A stretch of 64,000 nt of DNA from Pyrenopolyporus hunteri. Taxonomy: Eukaryota > Ascomycota > Sordariomycetes > Xylariales > Hypoxylaceae. The notes beneath the pieces were generated by a model, which saw only the letters and a program-made list of their open reading frames with translations, made no database searches and was not told the DNA's origin. The stretch is from NCBI GenBank assembly GCA_902806595.1, contig CADCXC010000011.1, forward strand, positions 1,922,001 to 1,986,000, given 5' to 3'. Both the position numbers and the translations under genes were made by a program. Numbering within the stretch: the first letter of the stretch is position 1; every line of letters begins with the position of its first letter. Of the stretch, positions 1 through 10,076 are shown one piece after another.

Positions 1-1
1 C

Positions 2-1375
2 ACGACCCTCCTCGAAATACTAAGGGCGTGGGACGTCTCCAAGAAGATCCTGCTGGTGCCCGGCATGTCGGTGCAGATGTGGGAACACCCCATGACCAAG
101 AAGCAGCTGAGCAAGATCAAGCGCAAGTGGAATTGGGTCAAGGTCATGGCCCCCGTGCTTTGGCATTACGAGGGGCAGAGCGCGCACAAGCGTATAGTAT
201 CGTGGGACGGGTTCAACGACCTCGTCGGTATAATTAAGAATCAAGCCGAGTTGATGAGTCTGGGACACGATGTCGAAGTCGCCGCCCAGCAAGGCCTGCA
301 TACGGCCGCGTCCAGTCGGACCACCAAGACCCTGCCGCCCGAGATATGGTCTATCATATTCGAACACGTCGGCGACTGGGAACTGGCTACGGCTCTTAAC
401 ATATTTACAAATCTGAAGACCCCGCAGGAATGGAGGACAGACCGCACCACCCTGACTGATCCTATCGACCTGTACATGCACGATCTCGAATGGCTGATCC
501 TCTCGTGTCCCGGATCGGAGGCTATCTGCCAGAAGCTCGCAGAGGCGCCTAAGGGGCTCCGTTACGTATCTTATCTGGCAGTCAAGCTCATCATCAAGTT
601 TTCGCTTACCGACGTCCTAACCTACCTCGAAACACACCTCAGCAAGGTCTTCTGGGCGTCTTTTAGCTCTAAGCTACTACCGAACAAGGCATCCGGGGTA
701 TACGGGCGCACGGATATCCTCGATTGGTGGAACACGTCTCCTTCGTTCTTGAAAAAGGAATACGACGCCGAAGCCCTGGACAACGCCTCTCGCATGGGTT
801 ACGTCCACGTCTTGGATTGGTGGCTCCGCTCCGGTCTTACGCTCAAGTACACCGAGGCGGCTCTCGAATCGGCCTCGGCAAAGGGCCACCTCCTCGTCCT
901 GGAATGGTGGAGGGACGCCGCGCTAAAGCACGACAGCATCCTGCTCAAACCCGGCCGCAGCCTCCTCACCGCCGCCCAGTACGGGCAAACGGCGGTGCTG
1001 CGCTGGTGGGAGTCCTCGGGGATCCCGGCGGCCCACAGCGAAGGCGTGTGCAAGATCGCCAGCGCGCACGGCCAGACGGCCGTGCTCGACGTGTGGCGGG
1101 AGCTCAAGGGCGATAAGCTCTCCTTCGACTCCCAGGTCCTCGTCGCGCCGACCAAGCAGGGGTACGTCGAGGTGCTGGAGTGGTGGAAGCAGTACGCCCG
1201 CGGAGAGTACCAGGCCGATGGGAGGTGGCATCGGGTCGAATACAAGACGTGCGATATCGAGGAGGCCCTGGAAGATGCTATCGGGGACCCGAGACCCGTT
1301 CGGAGATGGTGGGCTAGGAATGGCTTGAACCTGGGCTTGGGCACGAATGAGTGGATGAAGATTAGGAGGCTTTAG
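2..1375 (+). CDS. Hal3/flavoprotein-like, F-box and VLxWW-repeat protein (5' end missing)
   Basis: The frame is already open at base 2 and ends at TAG 1373-1375, so the gene starts outside the window; the first internal ATG is at 56. The first 40 or so residues include a PGMSVQMWEHPMTKKQL stretch, resembling the C-terminal part of the flavoprotein (HFCD) fold of Hal3/Sis2/PPC decarboxylase proteins, where PAM-type and MTKKQL motifs occur. Residues about 93-114 counted from M56 (LPPEIWSIIFEHVGDWELA) look like an F-box. From about residue 215 to 385 there are five or six ankyrin-like repeats, each containing V/I-L-D/E-WW (TDILDWW, VHVLDWW, LLVLEWW, TAVLRWW, VEVLEWW). No intron is needed. The combination suggests an F-box adaptor with a degenerate cofactor domain; substrate and function are unknown. 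The repeat and F-box calls are from sequence; the flavoprotein call rests on a short segment. Confidence 0.75.
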   Translation, partial: TTLLEILRAWDVSKKILLVPGMSVQMWEHPMTKKQLSKIKRKWNWVKVMAPVLWHYEGQSAHKRIVSWDGFNDLVGIIKNQAELMSLGHDVEVAAQQGLHTAASSRTTKTLPPEIWSIIFEHVGDWELATALNIFTNLKTPQEWRTDRTTLTDPIDLYMHDLEWLILSCPGSEAICQKLAEAPKGLRYVSYLAVKLIIKFSLTDVLTYLETHLSKVFWASFSSKLLPNKASGVYGRTDILDWWNTSPSFLKKEYDAEALDNASRMGYVHVLDWWLRSGLTLKYTEAALESASAKGHLLVLEWWRDAALKHDSILLKPGRSLLTAAQYGQTAVLRWWESSGIPAAHSEGVCKIASAHGQTAVLDVWRELKGDKLSFDSQVLVAPTKQGYVEVLEWWKQYARGEYQADGRWHRVEYKTCDIEEALEDAIGDPRPVRRWWARNGLNLGLGTNEWMKIRRL

Positions 1376-2401
1376 CTTGGGGGTGTGAGTTGTCTGTGTG
1401 GATGGATGTGTGCGTGGACTGTATGGACTTGTAATGGGCCTCCCTAGGTACCTACATACCTAGGTGTCTTATTGTGTATATGTTCACATTACGCTCTGAT
1501 GTAAATGGCAGTCGAAACGCAAGATGAGCAACCAGAAATAGCTTCATATATATCTAGCTACTTATCTGCTCGGTGTTTGCATTGTTTCGATGGTGAAATC
1601 GCTTGACTTGCCTGGTACACACGATGGCTCGAATGATACAGTATAATACGTAATATAATCTGCCGCAAGTATGGTGACATGTAGATGGAGCAGGCCATAC
1701 ACATTGATGCCTACCTAGGTACCTGTGTAATACGATATGTGTACCTGTGGAATTAAATCTAAGATCAAGACTCACGAAGCTCTTTAAACGCACCTCCTTT
1801 TCCTAACCTAGCATTTACCGACCATTCGAAAGTACTACATGCTGAGACATCGCGATATATGAGCCTGGGTAGGCTTGATATAGCTTTCTTGTAAACTACA
1901 CGTAGGAAGATGTGGCTGAAAGGGGTTTTCTAAGAGAATATAAAACCTAGATCCCGTGTGTTGAGTAATCCGTACCTAGGAAGTCTTGAAAGAAACGTTA
2001 TCCCTCCCCGTCCCTCTCGGTATATAATAGGTCCTTCGGATGGGATTAAGTTAACCCATCTCGACTCTGATACGCTCGGGGTATAAGTCTCTCCGTTCAG
2101 TTTATGAAGTTGTGTATAGTAGGGAGGATCTTATTACTTGTTGTTCCTAAAAACTATTATGTGACGAGATCGGAATTCAAGCCTATCTACTTGCCTGTAT
2201 AGTTCACTTCGGCAGAGCGGTTTCAAATAATCGGTCTAAATCTTGACGTAGAGACTGACCTTTCCTTGGAGTTTTCTAAACTAGGACCTGGAGCTTTCTC
2301 TTTCTCACATACGTATCCCCCGTTGGAGTATAGAAGGTAATAGACCGCGACGCATCTCTTACTCCCTTACCTCCCTCTTCTCTGCTCCACTACGGCCTAC
2401 C
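1376..2401. other. intergenic region, no gene seen
   Basis: No supported coding region. CCTAGGTACC/TAGGTACCTA palindromic words occur at about 1443-1466 and 1710-1725, a motif that recurs elsewhere in the window. The right part is the 3' flank of the minus-strand precursor gene. Confidence 0.5.
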
Positions 2402-2929
2402 TTACTTCTCTTTAACTCCGCACTCCTTACCAATAGAATACGCAATGATACTATACTCACTATCACGCTTCTCCTCCTTACTAATCGAATACACTAGCGG
2501 ACTTGCCATCATCCCTCTTATTATAGTCCTTGAACCCATCTCCCCTTTTATAGGTGTCGTCCCCGTCCCTCTTATTATAGTCCGTATACCCGCCCCCCCT
2601 TCTATAATTCTCGCCCTTACCAATGCTGGCGACAGCATCTGCCGGTACGCGCACGTAGACCTGCTCCGGAACCCCCCCCTCGCCGCGCTTCTCCTGGCCC
2701 TCGCCGATGGAGTAGACGATTATGCTGTAGGTAGGAGCGTCGGTGTCGGCATCTGTTGTATGTTAGCGAAGGGCTCGGAGACGTTCTCTGCGCGGCGATA
2801 AGCCATCCTTTCCCTGATTTGAGAGAAGAGGCTAAGGTCGTGTTCGTAGTATAACGTACCGCTTGGCAGGGGTGCCGCAAAGACACTGGCCAGGAGTGTG
2901 GTGGCGATGTAAAGCTTAGAGAAAAGCAT
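2402..2929 (-). CDS. secreted Kex2-processed repeat peptide precursor (UstA/dikaritin-type RiPP precursor candidate)
   Basis: Proposed exons on the minus strand are 2929-2860, 2752-2621 and 2493-2402, giving 97 residues. Exon 1 starts at ATG 2929 and encodes a signal peptide (MLFSKLYIATTLLASVFA, then APLPS). Intron 1 has donor GTACGT and a CTAAC branch point just before a CAG acceptor. Intron 2 has donor GTAAGG and acceptor CTAG, but no clear branch point. The mature part contains five Tyr-Ser-Ile tetrapeptides: Y32-SII, Y37-SIG, Y69-SIS, Y81-SII and Y86-SIG. Basic Kex2-type sites follow (QEKR at 43-46, EEKR at 74-77), and acidic residues surround the cores. In known dikaritins such as ustiloxin, UstA carries repeated Y-A-I-G cores released by Kex2 and cyclised by UstY oxidases. 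A UstYa-family gene lies divergently about 1.2 kb away. If intron 2 is retained, the frame stays open to TAG 2483-2481 and encodes further YNKR/TYKR units (113 residues). Product structure and activity are unknown. Confidence 0.72.
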
Positions 2930-4126
2930 GGTGGCTCGTTGAGATGTCAAGGACGGGGAAGCTTGGAGCTGGATAGAAATGCCTCACAATGTAATGAGTC
3001 TGGGTGTTGAAGGAATAGAGGCGGGTTATGCTGATATGCTTGCAATACTTATACTTGAATGGTTTTGATATCATTTGGTTCGATATCGTGGTTATAATAA
3101 GTAGTCGTAGTAATATTCGTATAGCGGCGTTGCAGTGGGTATAGCCGGGCGTCATGTCCTGTTATCAGACAGACGCCCACATTAGCTCTGGAGCCGGCTA
3201 GGCCCCTCGCAAGTGCCGTAGGCATAATAAACAGCAGTATTTGTATAACGGCATCGCGGTAGGTATGACCAGGCGTCTTGTCCTATCAACATATCTACGC
3301 TCACATTGGCTCTGGGGCCGGTCGGGTTTTCGGCCATGTGCAGCCTTCGTCTATCATTGATGGAGAGGCCATCGTCGCCAATTGGAGATCTGGGCCGAGA
3401 TAAAGTATGTCATGTTTAACCCCCTCAAAGGACTGTGGTGCTTGCCGTGCAAGCCGACGTACCCGCCCTATGAGAGGGCATGGTTCCCCGGATTTCCCTG
3501 TTGAAGGACCAAGGGATGAGAATGTGGCGTTGTTATACAGGCGGGCCTCCCTGAATTAAAGTTGTACGAAGATAGGTGTGGTGGTCGTGTTGCTGAGCCA
3601 GTTAACAACGTTAGATAATCTACGACGACTGAACTAAATGGTCGCATGTCTTTCCAATAGGAGAAGTATCGGCGTGGAGAGGACTGCGGATGTGAGAGTG
3701 ATACGGGTAGCGACCATCCGCGAACTCTTGGGAACTATATCCCTCAATTCTCTGATCGGTTGTGATGACAAGGTCTCCACTCCGGGTTAGACGAAACCGT
3801 CACACTCCCTTCTCCTGCGACGCGGAGCCATATGGCCGGCTTGACCAGCAGGGTAAGAAAAGGCGATCTGACATACGGTCTTTGGAATCGGGCTGGAGGC
3901 GAGCTACTTACGTAGTCGATAGAGGTAGAACTTGGCTAACGTAACTTTAGTTAGGACAAAGAATCGAGCACTCATCCTCACGAGATCGCTGTGATATTGA
4001 CTAGGATAGGCCTGAGAATATATTAAACGTATGTCGATCTTCCCTTCAGGACTATCTCTGCAGAGCGTAATACGGCTTCTTCGGGTCCGGATAGGCTTGG
4101 GAGACCCGGGCTGAACGATATTAGAA
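2930..4126. promoter_or_regulatory. divergent intergenic region between precursor and UstYa-like gene
   Basis: About 1.2 kb separates the two divergently transcribed genes and would hold both promoters. The part nearest the precursor contains a pair of imperfect direct repeats (3094-3330). No open frame here looks coding; the 60-codon frame at 3762-3944 has no recognisable features. That the region is a shared control region is inference from the gene layout. Confidence 0.4.
3094..3330. repeat. two imperfect direct repeats, period about 124 bp
   Basis: Copy 1 covers about 3094-3204 and copy 2 about 3223-3330. Matching landmarks are ATTCGTATAGCGGCG with ATTTGTATAACGGCA, and TTAGCTCTGGAGCCGG with TTGGCTCTGGGGCCGG, each pair 124 bp apart. 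Most mismatches are C/T or G/A transitions. The repeats lie 165-400 bp upstream of the precursor start codon. Confidence 0.7.
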
Positions 4127-5454
4127 ATGGGTGAATCGGCTGCTTCCCTAGCGAGTAGAATCGTGGTCCTCTCGTCCTCACTCCATATAACTATGCTAGC
4201 TACCTTACGAACGTTTATTGGGCCCTGGAATCGTCAGCCGATTCTATTGCGAGGAGACGCAGTTGAATCTTCGGAAGCTCTACTTCAATCGGACGCCAGT
4301 ACTGGGGACCCGGTACCGCAGATGAAGCATGAAAGGAATAGGAAATGGTGGATCCTAACGGTTCTTAACACCGTGTTCGTTGGGGCGGCCGTGGCTCTGT
4401 ACCTTGCCGCTTGGTCGAAATATACCGAGCGTAACGCGTGTCTGAAGGCTACGTCGACATATTGTAAGTAAACATCTTTACTCGTACTATTCGATTACTT
4501 TAGGAGTGTAATCTATCGGAGCTGACTCTGGCTAGCTCCTGTTTTCGAGGAGGTCGGCGTGCGACTGACTGATACTCAATTAAACGGAAGTCTCTGGCTG
4601 GGAGATAACCCATCTATCTGGCGAGAGCTACCAGGCTCGAACGAGGCTAATGAAGCCTGGGTCGGTTTCGAGCATGTTAAGCCGATAGCTCTGACCAGAG
4701 AGCAAGTGGTCGCAATGGGAAAAGACCCCGACATGGTGGCCAAGTTCAACGATGAGTACTGGGGATTAGGCGACGACGCATACGTCGGCGCGCTTGATTT
4801 CTTCCATCAAGTACACTGTCTCAATGTGCTACGACACGAGGCTTTTCGATATTGGAACCGAGAGGGCGAGACGGTGCCCCAGTGGGACGACATCCACTGG
4901 GTTCATATCCAACATTGTGTCGGCATGATGATGGAGCATCTTCTCTGTAATGCTGATGCCGGGTTTTTGACTTATAAATGGATGGAGCACGAATCGCACC
5001 CTTTCCCAGATATGAGTGGTAAGTATGCCTCTCTCTGACGGTCCTTATAGCTTCTGGTTCTTGTCCTAGGACTGCAACTTGCCTTGCCAGGCCTATTTTA
5101 GAGTCCTCGGGCTACGGATTTCCGGGCTAAGACATGCGCGAAGCCTTTAGCAAGCGGTATTCGCTAACACGACAAGCAGTACGGAAGCAGTGCAGAGACT
5201 GGCGCCAACTGGTTGATTATCGCGATACGCACGCGGTAAACGTGTCCAAGTATGTAGAATGGACAAAGCCCGACGGGGTTGCGGAACTCGAACAACCAGC
5301 GGACTGGTGGGAGCATCGCGGCCAACACGATCAGGCGCACTACGCCGACGGGAGGGTGATTGAGAATCGAGCAGAAGATGACGTCGGATTGAAGTCTCGT
5401 CTGTCTCGGTTTCCCTCGTACGATAGCCAGAGGAATTATAACGACGGATTTTAG
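4127..5454 (+). CDS. UstYa-family (DUF3328) oxidase, dikaritin RiPP cyclisation type
   Basis: Exons are 4127-4463, 4536-5018 and 5180-5454 (364 residues). Intron 1 has GTAAGT, a CTGAC branch point and CTAG; intron 2 has GTAAGT, GCTAAC and CAG. Both joins keep frame and recreate family signatures: TSTYSPVFEE across intron 1 and FPDMSVRKQCRDW across intron 2. A single membrane segment lies at about residues 74-96 (WWILTVLNTVF and following), then ERNACLKATSTYSP. The two diagnostic HxxHC motifs are HQVHC at 203-207 and HIQHC at 236-240, followed by a late CRDW. UstYa/UstYb proteins catalyse oxidative ring closure of ustiloxin-type peptides, so a role on the neighbouring precursor is likely. The protein looks longer than typical members: about 70 residues precede the membrane helix and the C-terminal tail is long and acidic. 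In-frame ATGs at 4193 and 4322 are alternative starts. No second UstY paralogue is visible nearby. Confidence 0.9.
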
Positions 5455-6167
5455 CCCTGGAGTGAATATCGAAGATATCGAAGATGGTGCTGGAAAAGTT
5501 GAAAAGGATTCGGATTCGCAGGATCGCGATCATGTATCGGAATTAGATATGTAGTAGGTACCCCCCACTGAGAGGTGCTATATAGTTGGTACCTGAGAGC
5601 CCTAAAGAGCAAGGAAAACACCCCTGTCAGCCCTGTAAGTTTCCCGCATTGGCGCGGATCCTACTGTAAGCAGTCTGCATTAGCGGCATCTAGCGCATCT
5701 ACGCAGCGGCCTATCGGAGTTTGGAGAGACGATGAGTGGACCTCGATCGGCGAATCAGCCAAGCAGGGTCGGTACCTCGGTCAACTAGCATTTCCCCTCG
5801 CCGGCCGAAGTACCTCTAAATAACTTCTTTTCTCATCCACGCGACGAAACTACCTAATGTAACATAGCCCATACATCCTAGGGTAATTCGTATAATACGT
5901 ATAATACATGTAGACGTCGACGATGGAGTCATGTCGAACCAGGTCACTATATCGGCTTAGCCCGACGACTTGCTAGTACTCTCTCGCGCCGAATTATATA
6001 TAAATAATAATGTACGGGTCCTTAGAGGTGCCATTCAAAACCTCAACTTCATCTTCAGGTATCTTTCTCTGGTTATTATCCACTTACCTATATATACCTA
6101 TACATAACTATCTCTGTTTCCAAATAGTAGAAAATACTCTCGCAACCTCGCTCCCCCATCATAGACC
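5455..6167. other. intergenic region, no gene seen
   Basis: This is the 3' flank of the UstYa-like gene and the 5' flank of the DUF1772 gene. A TATATATAAATAATAA stretch lies near 5995-6010. The 82-codon frame at 5575-5823 has no family features and was not called. Confidence 0.45.
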
Positions 6168-6668
6168 ATGGCGTCGGGACGATTCTTCGACCCCCTAACC
6201 CTCGTGCGCATCGCCCCGCTGGTCACCTCGACGGCCTCGCTCGTCATCGCAGGAGATTCGCACCTCTTCCTCAGCAGTCTCATCTCGCTTAAGCCGCAGC
6301 GCGCCCAAGTCAACCAGGTGGCGCCGCGCTACTTCGAGACCTTCTTCTGGCGGGGTCTGCCCGCCATCTTCACCACGTACGGCCTGTCCATCGCCTTCGG
6401 CGTCACCAACTCGTACTCGAGGTTCTACGCCGCCTCCTGGCCCTGGTATGCTGCCGGCTCTGCCCTGGCGCTCGCTCACTTTGCCTTCGTGCCCAAGATC
6501 ATGTGGAGGGTGAAGGCGGCCATTGACGCCAAGGACGACACGAGCATTAAAGCCGACGATGCTATCCAAGGCTGGCTGAACGTGCACTATGTGAGGATGG
6601 CGCTGGCCGACATCCCGGCCTGGACCTTCTTCCTCGTTGCTACGTTGAAGGGGTTGAAGTCAGCCTGA
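6168..6668 (+). CDS. DUF1772 / anthrone-oxygenase-like small integral membrane protein
   Basis: A single exon of 166 residues; ATG 6168 sits in a good fungal context (gaccATGgcg). Four hydrophobic segments are visible: around LTLVRIAPLVTSTASLVIAG, GLPAIFTTYGLSIAFGV, WPWYAAGSALALAHFAFVP and ADIPAWTFFLVATLKGL. The layout of four helices, with an N-terminal arginine-containing helix and a final ADIPAW segment, matches the DUF1772 family. That family includes anthrone oxygenases of polyketide pathways as well as many members of unknown role. No polyketide synthase is visible here, so an anthrone substrate is not supported. It lies 0.7 kb downstream of the UstYa-like gene on the same strand, so an accessory role in that cluster is possible but is only inference from position. 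Confidence 0.75.
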   Translation: MASGRFFDPLTLVRIAPLVTSTASLVIAGDSHLFLSSLISLKPQRAQVNQVAPRYFETFFWRGLPAIFTTYGLSIAFGVTNSYSRFYAASWPWYAAGSALALAHFAFVPKIMWRVKAAIDAKDDTSIKADDAIQGWLNVHYVRMALADIPAWTFFLVATLKGLKSA

Positions 6669-7561
6669 GCTGTTACATGACTTTGGATTGCGGAATAGGG
6701 GTTCAGGTCCCTCGCCTCCGCTTATGTGTAGATGAATGGATGAGTGGGATTGTACATTTTATGAGAAGTTGGTTGACAGTGAATACTATGGAAAGCTACG
6801 ATGAGAAAAGGGGATGGGGACTAGTATATATTTGAACGGGGCTGGCTTAAGAGGAGCTGAATGATATATGCATGTAACTAATAACCCTACGGAGGTTTTT
6901 CTTCTCTCTCAACTAATAAGATCTAGTCTTATACAATATCGCTTCGAACTGAACTTTCCATCCTCCCAAGGTACTCAAGCATATCTCTTCCATTACAGGA
7001 AATAAGAAATGTGAAAGATGTTGATAGCCTGGACTTCATAGACTTCGTTTGGAAATGTCACATACTAAATAGTTAAGTTCATGGACGGTGTGCGTCTTCC
7101 CCAATTTATCCATCAATCAGGGCGAGGAGGACTAATGAATGAAGTATCTCCTCTGTCCCCATAAAAGTACGGTGCATTCCATTAAAATCACGGTCACAGC
7201 TTCAACAAAACTCTCAGCAAAATGGTATACTCCAAGACCGTATTTTTATTCGAGGGGACTACATAGGTAGTATATCCTACCGAACTACCCCGAGTTCTGT
7301 AAGTCATTTCCCACGCGGACCTCGACCCCTCCAACGAACCCCACGATCTCGGGTAAAGCTGCATTGTCTTTCTCGTTTGTCGGTTGTCCAAGAGTTACAA
7401 TTCTTCATTTCGTGGGTTATATTTCCTCTCTATAATTGTTTTCTGTTACATTCACCCACTGCACTCAACTAACGCCATCCCGTCGAGTCGTCATATCCTG
7501 TCTACCTTATATCATATATTCAACTCTACCTAGGACCGGTATACCCCCGAATTCGTAAGAA
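6669..7561. other. intergenic region, no gene seen
   Basis: No supported coding region. The right part is a T/C-rich 5' flank leading to the enolase-superfamily gene at 7562. Confidence 0.45.
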
Positions 7562-9015
7562 ATGCCCGAGATCACAATCACCGGCTTCCGGACCCGCGAC
7601 GTGCGTTTTCCCACGTCCCTGGACAAGACCGGGTCCGACGCCATGAACGCCGCCGGCGACTACTCCGCCGCGTACTGCATCCTCGAGACAGACTCCGAGT
7701 TCTCGGGCCACGGCATGGTAAACATTCCTTTCACTTCCCTTCCCCTTGATCGTTCACCTTTGAAAACGAGAAAAGAAACAAAAAAAAAATGACACGAAAA
7801 GTACTAATATAAACATAGACCTTCACAATCGGCCGCGGCAACGACATCGTCTGCGCAGCCATAACCTACCTCGGGGACCGGGTCAGGGGGCGCACGCTCT
7901 CGAGCCTCGTCGCGAACTGGGGGCAGACGTGGCGGCACCTAGTCAACGACTCGCAGCTGCGGTGGATCGGGCCCGAGAAAGGGGTCATCCACCTGGCGCT
8001 CGGCGCCGTCGTCAACGCCATCTGGGACCTGTGGGCGAAGACGCTGGGCAAGCCCGTGTGGCGCGTCGTCGCGGAGATGACGCCCGAGGAGGTCGTCCGG
8101 TGCATCGACTTCCGGTACATCACGGACGCGCTGACCGCCGCCGAAGCCCTCGCCCTGCTCCGGAAGGCGCGCGAAGGCAGGGACCGGCGCTTCCGGGACG
8201 CGCTCGAGAGCCGGGCCGTGCCGGCGTACACCACGAGCGCGGGGTGGCTGGGGTACGACGAGGCGAAGGTGCGCGCGCTGCTGCGCGAGACGCTGGCGAA
8301 CGGGTACAAGCACTTCAAGCTGAAGGTGGGCGGGACCGTGGAGCAGGACCGGCGGCGCCTCGAGATCGCGCGCGAGGTCATCGGGTACGACGGCGGCAAC
8401 GTGCTCATGGTCGACGCCAACCAGGTCTGGAGCGTGCCCGAGGCCATCGACCACATGCGCCAGCTGGCCCACTTCAAGCCCTGGTTCATCGAGGAGCCCA
8501 CGTCGCCCGACGACGTCCTGGGCCACAAGGCCGTGCGCGAGGCCCTGGCCCCCTTCGGCATCGGCGTCGCGACGGGCGAGATGTGCCAGAACCGCGTTAT
8601 TTTCAAGCAGCTGTTGGCTAGCGGCGCTATCGACGTGTGCCAGATCGACGCTTGTAGGCTTGGTGGCGTGAACGAGGTGCTCGCCGTGCTGTTAATGGCG
8701 GCCAAGTTCGGCGTGCCGGTCGTGCCGCACTCGGGAGGCGTTGGGTTGCCCGAGTATACCCAGCACCTGAGCACGATCGACTACGTGGTCGTGAGCGGGA
8801 AGCGCTCGGTGCTCGAGTACGTGGACCACTTGCACGAGCACTTCCTGCACCCGTCCGCCGTGCGCGACGGCTACTATCAGACCCCGACGGAGCCCGGGTA
8901 CAGCGTCGAGATGAAGCCCGAGAGTATGGACCGGTTTAGTTTCCCTGGGGAGGAAGGCGTCAGTTGGTGGAGGACCGAGGAGGCGCGGCCGATATTGGAC
9001 GGCGAAAAGATTTAA
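7562..9015 (+). CDS. L-fuconate/L-galactonate dehydratase-like, mandelate-racemase branch of the enolase superfamily
   Basis: Exons are 7562-7717 and 7819-9015 (450 residues). The 101-nt intron has GTAAAC, a TACTAAT branch point and ATAG, and splits the conserved GHGM/TFTIGRGND region in phase 0. Superfamily residues are present: the KxK base motif HFKLK (K219, K221); metal ligands in VDANQVW (D251), IEEP (E277) and TGEMCQN (E306); and the VPHSGG histidine (H356). The N-terminal SDAMNAAGDYSAAY segment and the length match fungal and animal L-fuconate dehydratase homologues (ENOSF1-type). The reaction expected from the family is Mg2+-dependent dehydration of a sugar acid to a 2-keto-3-deoxy acid in sugar-acid breakdown. 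Exact substrate cannot be assigned by eye. The gene is strongly GC-rich with long antisense open frames, which are shadows. Confidence 0.88.
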
Positions 9016-10076
9016 GCTGCAGGGGTAGATTTAAGTAGAAAAAAGATATGTCTACTTGCTGGGTGGGAATTAGGAAGGAAAGGGGTATGGAAAAGGGGCT
9101 CCGTCATTTTGGAACGTTTTAGGACGGGATGATGAGTAGTCCGTCATATGTGAAGCGTCCTTGGACTGGAGCCTAGCTAGAAATAGCTTTACGGTTTATC
9201 CCTTCGCAAAGCAGGGCCGCTATTGTCTCGGTCTGCTTCCACCTGAAAATCTAATAGAACCGGTGCATACATATAGGAGATCGTCGTGTCGCTTTTTAGA
9301 GTGTGCTGGTGCCTCCTGGATTTTGCGTCACTAGACCCCGGAAGAGGACTGCCAGCTTCTACGCCTAGCTCGCATATTATAAGTGCTGATAAGGAGTTAT
9401 AAGAAGCTGAATTAGGATTTACATTTGGCTGAACCTAAGTCCTACCGAGTCGTTTGGTTCGAGAGAGGAGGTACTCGCATGCAAGGCCCGACTACTCGGT
9501 TTATCTAAGGTATAGAATGTCTCTATATTAAGCACGATCACCTCCGACGTATCTTTAGTGAAAGTATAAATCCATTAAAAAAAGAAGTTTCGTGTCGAAA
9601 ATAAACCACCCGGCCACTCGCTGTCGTGCTCACCGACCTACCCTACGACGAGCATAAGATCGGGTATTAAAACTTTATGTGCGATGATTGTTAGACTAAT
9701 TTATCTAAGACCCGAGTATCACTTCAACCCCCCGGTCATCATACGTAGTACCCCTTTCCCCATTCGCAGCTCCGGACGCACTTACGCCCTGCCATGGGAA
9801 GCTTACTCGGTAACTAGAATGCCATATCTTCAATTTAATATCTCTATGCGCAAGAAATCCTACCTAATTTACACCCCTTTCTACAGGTAATCAACATAAG
9901 TAGGGGAACCTAACAAAGGGCGGGTAACATACGAAAACATACCATCAGACCAATCGAATCGTTATCTCATTCGTACCATACCCATACCATACCATGACCG
10001 ATGTACATAAAACATATGCTGAGCTCGCTTTTACATTAATTACAAAGTGCCCAAGCAATTCTATTTATTCATTTAT
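9016..10076. other. intergenic region, no gene seen
   Basis: Convergent intergenic space between the dehydratase and the copper ATPase. No frame here has coding features; the 68-codon frame at 9684-9890 was judged chance. Confidence 0.45.

Noticed and set aside
2445..2801. 118-codon plus-strand frame with hydrophobic Ile/Leu/Pro-rich product
   Set aside because: Antisense shadow of the repetitive minus-strand precursor gene.
7866..8774. 302-codon minus-strand frame
   Set aside because: Antisense shadow of the GC-rich dehydratase gene; product is Ser/Arg/Thr-rich without motifs.
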